Source of the DNA: Cinnamomum chago
Lineage: Eukaryota; Streptophyta; Magnoliopsida; Laurales; Lauraceae
DNA: 64,000 nucleotides
Assembly (NCBI GenBank): GCA_038049695.1
Contig: CP142460.1
Coordinates: 26,320,001 to 26,384,000, forward strand
Reading direction: 5' to 3'
Part shown: positions 33,186 through 45,240 of the stretch, piece by piece
Numbering within the stretch: position 1 is the stretch's first letter
Layout of the letters: each line of letters starts with the position of its first letter
Made by a program: the position numbers and the translations under genes
Notes under the pieces: model-generated
Told to the model about the DNA's origin: nothing
What the model saw: only the letters and a program-made list of their open reading frames with translations
Databases searched by the model: none

Positions 33186-34896
33186 ATTCCCCTTTGGATT
33201 GGGAATTGTTTGGGAAGGAAGTTGGCCAGATCCTTGATTCTGTAATTGACTCAGAGTAGAAGCTAATTACCCAATTTGAGTTTCTAAGCCTTGAATTGAA
33301 GCTTCTGTCCTCTATTGAAACTGTATGTTGTTGGTGGCCATCTGCTTCATTAGATCCTCCAAAGTAGGCTCAGATGTTGTGGTTGCAGGACCTTGTGGTT
33401 GTTTCTGGAAGGGTGGTCTGCTTGGCCCAGCTTGTTGTTGAAATTGCTGCGATTGCATTGGTTGTTGGAAGGTCTGCTTGTACTGTTGTTGTGCTGCTGC
33501 ATTCCCATATCTCAGGTTAGGATGATCTCTCCAGCCAGAATTGTATGTGTTGGAGAATGGATCATATCTTTGTTGTTGCTGCTGGAATTGTGGTTTACCA
33601 GGAAAAACACCTGCTGCTGCAACAGATTGGTCTTGGAATGTAGAACTGTCATCCTGAAGTGTAGGGCATGCATCTGTGGAGTGTGAAGGACAAGAACAAA
33701 TACTGCACACTCGAGTAGGTCCTTGCACAGATGGTTGGTGCCTATCTACAATCAATTGTCTCATCAAAGAGGTCAGCTCATTAAGTCTATGTTCTAATCT
33801 TTGCTGATCAGGATTAGAAAGCTGGACTTCATTGACCCCTCTCACAACACCAAAAACAGGAAATTGGAACGGAAAAGCGTTCATAATCCTTCCGTTCCTA
33901 ATCCGTTAAACCGTTCCAAAAGCGTTCCAATTTCCGTTCCAATTTGGTACCAACCGTTCCTAATCCGTTAAAGCGTTCCAATTTCCTGTTTTTGGAACGG
34001 TTTAACGAATTAGGAACGCAAGGATTGGGAACGCTTTTCCGTTCCAATTTCCTGTTTTTGGTGTTGTGTCTGGTTGGAGGTATCATTCTGGCACCAAATT
34101 GCTGTGAGTTGGCAGCCATATTGGCAATCAAGTCTCCAGCAGCAGCTGGGGTTTTGTCAAATAAGGCACCTCCACTCGCAGCATCCACCATGCTTCTGTC
34201 CATTGGTAGCAAGCCTTCATAAAAGTACTGGATCAACAGTTGATCAGTAATCTGGTGGTGTGGGCAGCTTGCGCATAATTTCTTGAATCTCTCCCAGTAT
34301 TCATACAAGGTCTCACCACTCACCTGTCTGATCCCACATATATCCTTTCTGATTGCAGCAGCTCTTGAGGCAGGGAAAAACTTCTCTAGAAACACTCTCT
34401 TCATGTCATTCCAGCCAGTGATAGCTCTTGGTTGCAAGTAGTATAACCAGTCTTTGGCTACACCATCTAATGAAAAGGGAAAGGCTCTCAGCTTGATGTG
34501 TTCCTCTGCAATTCCTTGTGGTTTCATGGTGGAACAGACCACATGAAACTCCTTTAAGTGCTTATGAGGGTCCTCTCCTGCAAGGCCATGAAACTTAGGC
34601 AGCAAGTGAATTAAACCAGATTTAAGTTCAAAATCAGCATCCAAGTCAAGATATTGAATGCACAATGGCTGATAGTTGACATCAGGTGCAGCTAGTTCCT
34701 TTAAGGTCCTATTTTGCATGATTTCAGCCATAGGTGCAGTGTTATTTATATGCTCAGCTTTAGTTTCAAATTCAATGTTAATCTCAACCTCAGATGTTGT
34801 TCTTTCACGAATCCTACGAGCCCTATTCAATGCATGCAAAGTCCTTTCAATTTCAGGATCAATGTCAAGTATATGACTACAAGAAGACCTAGTCAT
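33186..34896 (-). pseudogene. Athila-like gag, broken by a MITE and two stop codons
   Basis: The N-terminal gag (34896 on; LIHLLPKFHGLAGEDPHKHL, WNDMKRVFLEKFFPASRAAA, YWERFKKLCASCPHHQI) is the retrotransposon-gag domain. It is interrupted at 34068-33843 by a 226-bp MITE; flanking codons become contiguous if the MITE and one copy of its 3-bp duplication are discounted. The second part carries a CX2CX4HX4C knuckle (CSICSCPSHSTDAC) and a Gln-rich stretch. Before pol, the same frame has TAG at 33312-33314 and TAA at 33267-33269. Gag and pol would otherwise be one frame, as in related elements. Gag forms the virus-like particle. Confidence 0.9.
33843..34068. mobile_element. 226-bp MITE in gag, TSD TCT
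   Basis: The terminal inverted repeats run at least 35 bp (CACAACACCAAAAACAGG... at the left, mirrored as CCTGTTTTTGGTGTTGTG at the right). Flanks are TCT (33840-33842 and 34069-34071). The interior is filled with GGAACGG/CCGTTCC motifs in both orientations. Termini starting CAC, a 3-bp duplication and subterminal motif repeats fit a CACTA-type non-autonomous element; PIF/Harbinger also makes 3-bp duplications. No coding capacity. Confidence 0.9.
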
Positions 34897-35100
34897 ACAT
34901 CAGTAGGGACTCAAAACACAAAAGCACAAAGCAATGGTATAAAAAATCACACAAAAACTCGACAGAAACTACATCTACAGATATATATATATATATATTT
35001 TGACTGGAAAAATGTGAAACTAGTTAAAAATACTACCAAACAAGAAATTAATTGATATGATTAATTAGCACCTAATGATCCCCGGCAACGGCGCCAAATT
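34897..35100 (-). other. Athila-like leader between PBS and gag
   Basis: A short A/T-rich leader with a (TA)n run at about 34981-34999. No gene. Confidence 0.6.
35079..35096 (-). other. Athila-like primer binding site
   Basis: On the minus strand this reads TGGCGCCGTTGCCGGGGA, the tRNA-Asp complement typical of Athila elements, four bases after the LTR end. Confidence 0.92.
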
Positions 35101-36571
35101 TGGTTCGAGTGCCGAACTCAACCAAATAACAAAAATTCTAGTTCTACGATAACTCGTAGCACAAGGCGATGAACCGAGTCGTTTCTTGAGGATCAAAGTA
35201 CCAATTAAACCAAATCACAGTAAAAAAAAGGGGGGGGGGATTATGTATGCAGAATATAAATGCAAGAAATAAATGTAAGAAAAATATCAAATTGTAAAGC
35301 AACCAATCCAAGAAACTGTCAGAAATCAAGTTGGCTTTTCATCGAACACTTAACATGCATCTGGATTGAATTAATTGGTTAAGCTATGATTGACTAAAAT
35401 CTCTGCATCAAATACAAAGAATTCAATACAAGAATTCTTTACTAGACAATCACATAGAATTTAACTAACAAACGATTCATAAACCTGCAATCGCTAGATC
35501 CATGCAACCTATGCTAGTTTAACACCCAGGATTCAATTAACCTAGATTAGCACATCTGCCAACCTAACCCTCTTCAATTCATGCGACTAAACCACAATTA
35601 ATCAATCACAATCTAATCACAAATCTCAATTAAGAATAAGGATCCAATCAGATCACATCACACAACAGAAATCTCTAATCATGCAATTCGAAATCCCAAT
35701 CAATAGAAGAAGGAAACAATTAATTCAATTCAAAATCAAAATTGGATACAGAATCTCAAAGCTAAAACAAAATTTCCTCCAGATCCTTGGATTGCTCTGG
35801 AATGTTTAGCCCTCCATGGCTACAGTACTTGGGTTGCAAAAACAAGAGAAACAAAAGAAAAACCTATCCACAAGAATGTATATCCCGTTTTCCCCTTTTT
35901 TTCCTCCTCTTTATACAAAACCAACCGACTAAAAGAAGTTTTGTTGTGAGTATTCCCCTTTTGCCCCTAAGTTAAAGTTAACCCTCGGCCTCTTAGCTTT
36001 CTTTGGCCACTGAAATCACCTGATTTGGGCTTAAGATGAGAGAGTTATGCCCAAATCAATCTCAATGGGCCTCTGGACTCGTTGGCCGACTGCACAGGGG
36101 TAGAACACCATCAAAACATTGTATTTCCAATTGGTAGTCTTCATAAGAGTTTGATCCCCTTTTGTGTAAGTTCCAACGGGACTGGTTTCAGCTCCAAAAG
36201 ACCTCTACAGCCCAAGTTATGGACCAATCAGTGAATGCTGCTCGGGTTCCAGCAACAGCACCCTTGTTCTGACTTCCAAGCCCAATCCGGCCCACTAGAA
36301 ATCTGATTCAGCTCTGGGGCTCTTCATGAAAGTTGTAGAACTCTCTCTTATCTTTCCTGAAAGCCAAGATACATAATTTTCAGATATCTAGAGCTCAAGA
36401 TATGGCTGAAATACAAAAACAGTGTAAAATCCTAATAATGCTGGAAAAATCAATTAAGCCCAATTTGAGCCCAGACTTACAAAACATGGCCAAGCTCAAA
36501 CAATTAAGTACATGGAGAGTGTAAAGGACTAAAAATGGAGGTTTATTAATGTATGAAATCTGTGATTATCA
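35101..36571 (-). repeat. Athila-like 5' LTR (1471 bp)
   Basis: An uninterrupted copy of the LTR also found at 21319-26800, with the same ends on the minus strand (TGATAATC...CGAACCA). Differences seen by eye include ACAAGG/GAAAGC near 36360 and single bases elsewhere, about 15 in total. Confidence 0.95.
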
Positions 36572-36950
36572 ATTTTCTCTTGGAGATCCCACCCATCTTC
36601 TTGAGAAAAGAGATCTGATAAGCGGGTCATGGCGTGGAAGATCAATAGGTCTTGGAGATGCTTATTTGATACGTGAAAGTGTTTCATCATCAAAGAAAGA
36701 CGCAACTGCTCCATTAGAGCGCAATCGATCTCCAAAGGTATAATCTACTTTCTTGCATGTTGTAGATTTTTATGGATGCTTGTTGGCTGCTGTTCTATCT
36801 TCTTGATAGGTTTTTTTAATGATCATGATGGCTGAGATAAAGGACATGGATCCTGGATTGAGTTTTATAGCCTTCTGGATAGTTGATCCCTGAGTCAAGT
36901 GGGTTAAAAAGTTTTGAAAATCTATCATCGAGGCCCACCTATTTCCAACA
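36572..36950 (+). repeat. copia 2, plus-oriented U5 arm of the LTR
   Basis: This is the continuation of the plus arm that begins at about 21264. It ends CCTATTTCCAACA and is directly followed by a copia PBS. It is the near-mirror of 20749-21130. Confidence 0.88.
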
Positions 36951-36951
36951 A

Positions 36952-36963
36952 TTAGTATCAGAA
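36952..36963 (+). other. copia 2 primer binding site (degenerate)
   Basis: TTAGTATCAGAA follows the LTR end by one base and matches the initiator-Met tRNA complement TTGGTATCAGAG at all but two positions. It fixes the inner core as plus-oriented. Confidence 0.75.
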
Positions 36964-36969
36964 CCACAC

Positions 36970-39585
36970 TGATAAGTCCACAAAACTAGGTCATTAGGTC
37001 ATCATTTCATGAGCATTTGTGGACCTAATTAGGTTTAATTGCATAAAATTGCACTTAATTTCATGATTACATGCATTTGATGTTATTTTTGGAAACATGG
37101 TAAAAATCGGTTAAAATTCATTGAATTGCATGACTTTTGTGAAATTAAGTTTTACTCATCACATTTATCACCCCAAAATTAGGATTTTGGTTTCATCAAT
37201 GCATATCCTACTATTTTTTTGCACCATGTGATATTTTTGGAAAGTTTGTCATTTGGGTGCATCATTAGGCATGTAGGGTCCCATGCATGATTCATGTTTA
37301 TTTTCTTACACGTAATTTATGTTAAATTTATTTCTTTCAACTTGTAGGGGAAATCAACATGGGACCTATAATGAAGAAATTTGAGAAGAGAGGTGAAAGG
37401 AAAGTTTAATAAACAAGTAAGGAAAGAGTGCAAGCATGCCTTTGACGTCCAACATGGGTCCCACACACCCCATTGCATGCCAACATAGAAGCTTCCATTT
37501 GTGCACAATTATTCCCGGATTTTTCAGGGGCAGCAACTTAAAATGGCCATAATTCTCAAACTGAGTGTTGGATTGGCACAATTTAGCCACCGTTGGAAAG
37601 CTCTTTTTGAGCAGATATCCGTGGAGCCCAATATTACGTAAATCAGAGCTATATTGAGAGAGATATGACCTTGGGAAGTTGTCTGATACAGTTTTAGACG
37701 GGAATTGCAAGATATCTCAATATTTGGAAAGTTTCTTCCCTCTACATCATCATGCAAATTTTAGAGATATTTTTGGAATTATACAAGGAAGGTGTGTGCA
37801 TCAAGAAACCTAATAAGGCAAGGAGATCTCTCAAATTTTAAAGTCTCTCCAAAGAGAGAAGAGTAGCTTGGAGATGAAGAAAAGAATCAAGGCAAAAGAG
37901 GAAACAAAAGCCCTATGAAGGAGGGGAATTCTTGGCAAGAAGGAGCATCAAAATATATAAAAGGAGACCAGCCAAAGGGGCGGGAGGTCAATGCCTTGTA
38001 GTTAAAAAATCTTGGAAGTTTTCTCACCCTCTCCACTCCCATCCACCCTTTCTCTCTAAGTCTCTTCTTCTTCTTCTTCATTCTAATTCTTTAGACATAG
38101 ATTGAGAGATCATGTCGAGATAATGATGAAGAGAAAAGAATCTTAATTTTTTTTGTACTTCAAGATCAAGGAATAAAGACACTACTTGGATTGATTCTGC
38201 GTATTCTTTATGTAAGCGGTTTAATTTTCTATTTCTAGTTCTTTTATGTGTTTTGATTGGAGACAATATTTCACATGATTAGATCTAGGGATTTGAAAAT
38301 AAAATAAAAGGATTAAAAGTTGAGAGACAACAAGTAATCACTTGCATAAATTTTTCCTACTCTGAGAAGAGAGGACATCATCATCGCATTGTCAATACTT
38401 GTATGATCGTCTAGTTTTTAGATCTTTGTTGGTACATCTTTTCTGCTTTTTATTTTTCCACCCTTTTGTTTTTATTTTTTAGTTAATATTCTGATTATTT
38501 ATTTTTACTTGCAAATTCTTGATTTAGAAACCCAATTTACATCTTTCTATGTTTAGTAGAAACTTTCTATTTTTTACTTGCATAATCTATGGTTGGAAAG
38601 TGTTTTTGTGCGTACTTCATATTTAGAAATTGCATTAGAACAGGTTTTTGTTACTGAATTCACAAGATTATCAACTGATTAGAAAGACTAAATTCGGACC
38701 TGGTATGTGAATAGTGAAAAATCTTGCACTGTTTCAGCAGAATTGATCCAACTATGTTACAAAAGTGCGTGATTTAAAAACCAATTAAACGTGATTGTTT
38801 TGATCCAAAAAGTAGCAGATTTAAAGTATAATAATTTGAGTTTGAAACCCCAGAATTTCAGTCAAAAATAACCTCGGGAACCATGTCAACTAGAGGCTCA
38901 AACAGGGGTAGTTGGTAAGCCTGCGTTTAGATTTCAGCAGCATAACTGGGACAAGTAGGCATCTTTAGGAGATTATATCTTTTTCGTTTTAAGCCCTTTT
39001 TCCATTCTTCTTTTTTTGTTGTGTTCATGCATCATCAGAGTATTGATTACAGCCATTAGATTTAGGTTTATATCATCTTAGATGAGTCGTACAGTCCAGG
39101 AAAATTAGGCCTGTATAAGAGTTTCCATACTTAAGAAATTTTTATAGCATGCATCAAATTTGTAGAAACTTACATAAAATTGCATTGTTAGCATTTAGGG
39201 AATTATAGATCATTTATATTTTCATAAAAAGTTATTTTGGTAATTAGGATCTAATTTAGGAAGTTTTATTTTGATTTATTTTATATTAAATTGGTTGTTT
39301 TGATGAGTTTGTTACTTTTGCAGGTTATAGTTAGAATAAGGTTAAATAAACTAGCTTTCTTTACTTAGTTTAGGTTTTTATTTTATTTGGAAAGTTATAA
39401 TTGTTAATTTTAAGTTTTTAGGAATTTTCTTATAATTTGATTAGTTTCTTTATTAGGTTAGATTTAGTTTCTAAATTAGGACAGGTTGAAGTTGGAAAGT
39501 TTCTTAAAAAGCATTGCTTCCTGTGGATCGACCTGGACTCACCAAACTATTACTACAATTGCACCCTATACTTGGGGTCCGATCA
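36970..39585 (+). repeat. Tat/Athila-like solo LTR next to the copia 2 PBS
   Basis: A TGATAAGTCC...GGTCCGATCA unit flanked by CACAC (36965-36969) and CATAC (39586-39590), a 5-bp duplication with one mismatch. Near its end it has CCTGTGGATCGACCTGGACT followed by TATTACTAC, a hallmark of Tat/Athila-type LTRs. Blocks such as GGTCCCACACACCCCATTGCA-like text and TTGGAAAGCTCTTTTTGAG also occur in the LTR at 51412. No coding frame of note. Confidence 0.7.
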
Positions 39586-39590
39586 CATAC

Positions 39591-41335
39591 CTCATCTCTA
39601 ATCATGTTAGATCAGTAAACTTGTTCTAATCTTTGCATGAGATGCGAAGAGGATAGAGCAAAGGCTATGTACGGATTAATTTTTGATGGACTTGCTTTGT
39701 TTATGAGTGAATTTATGTTTGGATAGTTACAAAAGGGTATAATAATGATGGAAGGATGGTAGGAAGCCATTGAGAGCCTTCAGAAGTGCTTTGGAGGTGT
39801 TTGGACTCGAATTGAGAAAACCCAACTTTCTGCCTTCATCAGGCGGGTCGACCTGGCCTCGTGCTCGGTCAACCGGGTGCCTGTAGGGCCGGTCGACCGA
39901 GCCCTCTATCCGGTCGACCGGGCACACATGATCACTTTGATCTTTGATCCGGATTTTTTGTCCCCCGGACCCCCTTGGCGAAGTGCATGTTTTAAAAAAG
40001 TGGGAGCCTTTGGCATCTTGTTTTCCCATTGTGGTTTGGTAACTTGGTTTTGTGAGATGCTTTGTTGTATGAGATACTAACTTGCAAATGATAATGTCCT
40101 CTCCATGTGGCCCACAAGATTTTTACTTTCTTTTTATGGTTATTGGTTTATTTGAGGCTAAGTGTAAAGGGCATCATGGTTTCTTTGGTTTCCCGCGAAA
40201 GGGCAAGGCATGGTGAATTTCCCTATAGCCCTTGTATTTCCATGTTTAGATTACCATGTAAGTCTCATTGTAGAGACATAGGAATTTATGTAATTTTTCC
40301 AAAATTTGTAAATTTTGGAGATGTCCGAGATGAAGAAGGAAAGTGAAGATGAACTCCTAATCAAAGAGTTTGAAGACTTCCAAAAGGATCTTGGAGATGC
40401 CCAAAGAGTTTGAGGATTCTCAAAGTTTTGGAAAGTCTAGAAGTCCAATAAGTTTATTCCGTTTGGGCCATGTAGAGGAGAGGGCTAGTTTATATTTTTG
40501 TACTTTCTATTTGTGGATGGTTGCTTTTATAGAATGTTTCCAAATCTGATCCACGCATAGCAATTTTCAAAATTGGTCAAATTAAATTAATTTTTGGAAA
40601 GAGTTCTAATTAGAGTTGATGGGCCCATGAGATGGATCCATTGGTAACACTAATTTAAGAAACTGAACTTTTCTTAAAATAACTTGACTTGGAACCAATC
40701 ATTGGTCATATCATGAGATGATTTGATGTCTATATTTGTGGGCCCATATACCTAAAATGAAATCCTCAATTCTAAAATATTAAGTGGGAGCGGGGCATTT
40801 AAATTTAGAAATCCCCATGGTTTTCCACCATACGTCCATTGTAAGGAAAGTATTAGCCTCGCGCCATCTTGAGAATGGTCGTTCCCCACGGAGGGCTTTT
40901 ACTTATCTGGTTACTAGATATGGATCTCCTATGGATAGTGTTGGTGAGACGGGGTGAGAGTCCACTCCCCAAGGAGGAGCTGCTCACAACGGTTGTCATG
41001 CAATGCTAGTTGGTGGGTCACACTTAACTAAAACAATGATGTAGTATCCCCAAGGATTTGCCTCATGTATTTTAGAAACCAAAGTCAATCAGGAGTCATT
41101 CGTTATTTGGTATGAGATACCTAGATAATAATGAATGAAGGAGATCATGGATAATTAGTCTTAATCCTAATTTTGACCAACTTTGATCCGCACCAATCTA
41201 GGTGGTATTCGCACTCCCCAAGGAGGCATACCCCTGGGATTGGGACTCCGATGTATTCAAAATTTAGTAGTTATGAGGATTCTCACATAAATTTGGTAGA
41301 ATACTAAACCCAAATGTCATTCATTAATTGAATGT
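39591..41335 (+). other. copia 2 leader between PBS and gag, no gene
   Basis: About 1.7 kb of non-coding sequence, unusually long for a copia leader, so another insertion may hide here. A cluster of GGTCGACC/GGTCAACC palindromes lies at 39844-39926. Several TCCCCAAGGAGG-like repeats occur at about 40961-41225. Confidence 0.5.
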
Positions 41336-44300
41336 ATGGTTATGTGCTACAGTATTTCAAGCATGAATTCAAATACTTTCAATCCACTTGGGACCATCCT
41401 CAACCAGAATAAGTTGGTGGGATCCAACTATGTAGACTGGAAACGGAACCTGGATATTGTCCTAACTGCTTCAGGATATAAATATGTCCTTACCAAAACC
41501 CTCCTTGATGAGCTTGGTCCAGATGCACCGGAAGAAGAAAAAGACTTTTACACCAAGTGGACCAAAGACGATGAGATGGCCAGATGTTACATTCTAGCAT
41601 CCATGTCTAGTGTTTTGCAACATCAACATCAATCCTATAAGACTGCATACGATATTATATCAAACTTAAAGGAGATGTTTGTGAAATAGGGCAGGCCTGC
41701 TAGGCAGGCAGCTATGAGGGTGCTAATGAGCACCAAGATGACTGAAGGTACATCAGTACAGGAACACATGTTAAAAATGATGGACTCATTAAATGAGTTA
41801 GATGTACTAGGAGTTGCGATTTATGCAGAATCGCAGATTGACATAATCCTTGAGTCACTACCAGAGTCATTCAATAATTTCAAGGTTAATTATAATATGA
41901 ATAAGATGAATCTGACTCTAGCTGAGCTGTCTAGCCAGTTGGTGGTGACTGAAGGGATTATGAAGAAGAAGCCAACTACCCTAGTGACAGAAAAGTCAGA
42001 TGTCAAGTCCAAGCCGAAAGGCAAAACGTGGAAAGGCAAAAAGAAATCAGTTCCGAAAGGTCCTAAGGTGGAGAATGGTCCTTATGGAGGCGTGGCCAAG
42101 GCTAAGGGTTCAGGGTCAAAAGGAAAGTGTTTCCATTGTGGTAAGACAAGACATTAGAAAAGGAATTGTCCAGAGTATCTGTCTAAGAAGAAGACCTCAG
42201 GTATGATTGAGTCACTTATTTCTAAAGTTAGTTTTGTAACTGGTATTTCAAGATCTTGGTGTGTGGACTCCGGGGAAACTAATCACATATGTAATTCGTT
42301 GCAGGGGTTCAGGGAAACTAGGAGGTTCAGTGACGGAGAAATCATTGTCAACCTAGGATCTGATGCTAAGGCAGAGGCCGTTTCAGTATGAGTTATTACT
42401 TTATGTTTTTCAAATAATAAATTGGTTTTGTCAGACACGTTATATGTACCGTCTTTACGTCGAAATTAAATTTCAGTTTCTAGTTTGGTGAATAAAAGTT
42501 ATTCCATTACTTTTGGTACTGAAGTAGTCATAAAGATTAATGGTACTTTTATATGCTCTGACAAGGTAACTAATGGGCTTTATTTGTTAACTCCTATAAT
42601 GTATGAGATACATGATACTAAAACAATTAATAGACCATCATTAAAGAGGAAGTCACCTTCGTCTTATCCAACAAAACTTTGGCACTTGAGGCTATGTCAT
42701 ATAAACCTAAACAGGATTGACAGGCTAGTGAAAGATGGTATCTTGCCTTCATTGGTGGTAGAACCAATGCCTGTGTGCGAGTTCTGTCTAGAAGGCAAAA
42801 TGACCAAAAGACTATTTTCATCTAAGGGCAATAGGGCCAAAGATTTATTGGAATTAGTGCATACTGATGTGTGTGGACCCATTAATGTCAGGGCCAGAGG
42901 AGGATATGAGTATTCCATCACTTTCACAGATGATTACTCAAGATATGGATACATATACCTTATGCACCGCAAGTCCGAGGCTTTTGAAAAGTTCAAAGAG
43001 TTTCGAGCGGAAGCGGAAAAGCAATTAGGTAAAAGTATCAAGACTCTTCGATCAGATCGAGGAGGGGAATATCTCTCTGCTGATTTTATGGGATACTTAT
43101 CAGAAAATGGGATTCTATCCCAGTTGTCTGCTCCTGATATGCCTCAACAGAATGGAGTAGCAGAAAGAAGAAACCATACTCTTTTAGATAAGATTAGGTC
43201 TATGCTGAGTTTCTCAGGATTACCTATATCCTTTTAGGGATACGCCTTGGATACTGCAATTTACATACTAAACCTCGTACCATCTAAGTCTGTACCTAAG
43301 ACTCCCTAGGAGTTGTGGTCCGGGTGAAAGCCTAGTCTACAACATTTACACATTTGGGGTTGTCCGGCACATGTGCTAAAGGTTGAGAGGGATAAGTTAG
43401 AAACGAAGTCGGAAGTGTGCACGTTTTGTAGGATATCCTAAAGGAACTAAATGTTGGTTATTCTATAATCCCAAATAACAGAAAGTGCCGGTGAGCACTA
43501 ATGCGGTTTTTCTGGAGGAAGATTATATGATGGACCAAAAATCTTTTGAAAAGGTGATCTTGGAAGAAATTCAAGAGCAAATAATTCCAAATCCAAGTAT
43601 GACGGAACTTGAGGAAGAACCGCCCTCACCAGACCCAGTAGTTACACCAGTGCCTCGTCGTAGTGGGAGGATTGTCAGACCCCCTGACAGGTTCTCATTC
43701 TTGGGAGAGTCTTATGAGGCAGTCCCGGAAGAACCAGAACAAGATCCCTGTAACTATGATGAAGAATTAATGACATAGATTCGGGACGTTGGCAATATGC
43801 TATGAAAGCTGAGATGGGATCTATGTACTCCAATCAGGTCTGGACACTTGTGGACTTGCCTGCCAATATTAAACCTATTGGGTGCAAATGGGTCTACAAG
43901 AGAAAGAGAGGACCAGATGGTAAAGTGGAGACCTTTAAGGCAGGCTTGTTGCGAAAGGGTATACTCAGAAAGAGGATATCGATTATGAGGAAACCTTCTC
44001 GCCGGTAACCATGCTCAAGTCCATCAGGATACTCTTATCCATTGCAGCTCATCTCGATTATGAGATTTGGCAAATGGATGTCAAGACGACGTTTCTCAAC
44101 GGCCATCTTGAGGAAGAATCTATATGGTGCAGCCAGATGGTTTTTGTAGCTACGAACTAAGAGCAAAGAGTTTACAAGCTGCAGAAGTCTATTTATGAAC
44201 TGAAGTAGGCATCCCGAAGCTAGAACATCCGTTTTGACCAGGCAATCAAGTCATTTGGTTTTTGTCAAAATCCGGATGAGTCATGTGTGTACATGAAAAG

Positions 44301-45240
44301 TGAAGGTGACAGGGTAGTCTTTCTGGTTTTATATGTCGATGACATCTTATTCCTTGGGAAAGACGTGGGGAATGTTATCAACAGTAAAAGTTTTGTTGGC
44401 AAAGACTTTTGACATGAAGGACTTGGGAGAAGCTAGCTACATCCTAGGAATTAAACTCCATCGAGACCCGAAAAATAGGATGATTGGCTTATCCCAAGCT
44501 TCATACATAGATGAGGTACTGGTACGGTTTGTCATGCAAGACTCCAAGAAGGGTATTACACACCTTTCAGGCATGGAGTGCACCTTTCCAAGGATCAGTG
44601 TCCTAAGACACCTAAGGAAAAGGAGTAGAAGAGGTCGATACCATACGCTACGGCTGTTGGTAGCCTCATGTATGCTATGCTATGTACTAGACCGGATATC
44701 TGTCATGCAGTGGGCCTAGTCAACAGATATCAGTCTAACCTAAGAACTGAACATTAGATTGCTGTAAAATGTATTCTCAAATACTTGAGAAGGACTAGAG
44801 ATTACATATATAGTAGTGATGAACTGATTCCAGTCGGATACACAGATTCTGACTTCATGTCAGATAAGGATTACAGGAAATCAACTTCTGGGTATGTGTT
44901 TATGTTGTAGTTGCTTGAAAAGCAACTAAAGAAGCAGATTGGCTCAAAAGATTCCATATGGAACTTGGAGTGGTACTTTTGGCAGGACAGTCACTTACAG
45001 TTTACTGTGATAATAGCAGGGTAGTAGATAAGTCCAAGGAACCCAGGAGCCAAAAACATGTACAGAGGTAGTAACACATGGTCAGAGAGATTGTGCAGAG
45101 AGGTAATACTGCTATCACGTAGATAGACTCTGCAGACAATCTGGGAGACCCCTTTACTAAACCTTTGACTACCAAAGTCTTTGAGCAGCATGTAGATGGG
45201 ATGGGCATGAGATGCAACCCTAACTGGCATTGAGCCCAAG
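41336..45240 (+). pseudogene. copia 2 gag-pol, heavily mutated
   Basis: Gag begins with a UBN2-type domain (LVGSNYVDWKRNLDIVLTAS) and a zinc knuckle (CFHCGKTRH, then a TAG at 42155-42157 inside it). The protease motif is VDSGETNHI (usual Ala replaced by Glu). The integrase has LWHLRLCH and CEFC of its zinc finger and catalytic Asp (VHTDVCGP), Asp (LRSDRGGEY) and Glu (NGVAERRN). RT remains are [34 protein letters not shown] and LYVDDILF, with an RNase H tail (VYCDNSRVV). Stops include 41687, 42155, 42389, 43235 and 43776, with at least one frameshift near 43940. Lineage is a Tork/Tnt1-like copia, tentatively. It is dead, and clearly older than the Athila-like element inside it. Confidence 0.88.

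Larger units (their letters stand above)
21319..36571 (-). mobile_element. Athila-like Ty3/gypsy element, nearly complete, TSD ATTTT
   Basis: Two LTRs (21319-26800, interrupted; 35101-36571) share the same orientation. A PBS matching the tRNA-Asp complement, gag, protease-RT-RNase H-integrase and a polypurine tract are all on the minus strand. Target duplications ATTTT lie at 21314-21318 and 36572-36576. The LTRs differ at about 15 positions over 1.47 kb by eye, so the insertion is recent. It carries an ABC-transporter gene fragment, a MITE and a 4-kb solo LTR. Confidence 0.93.
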
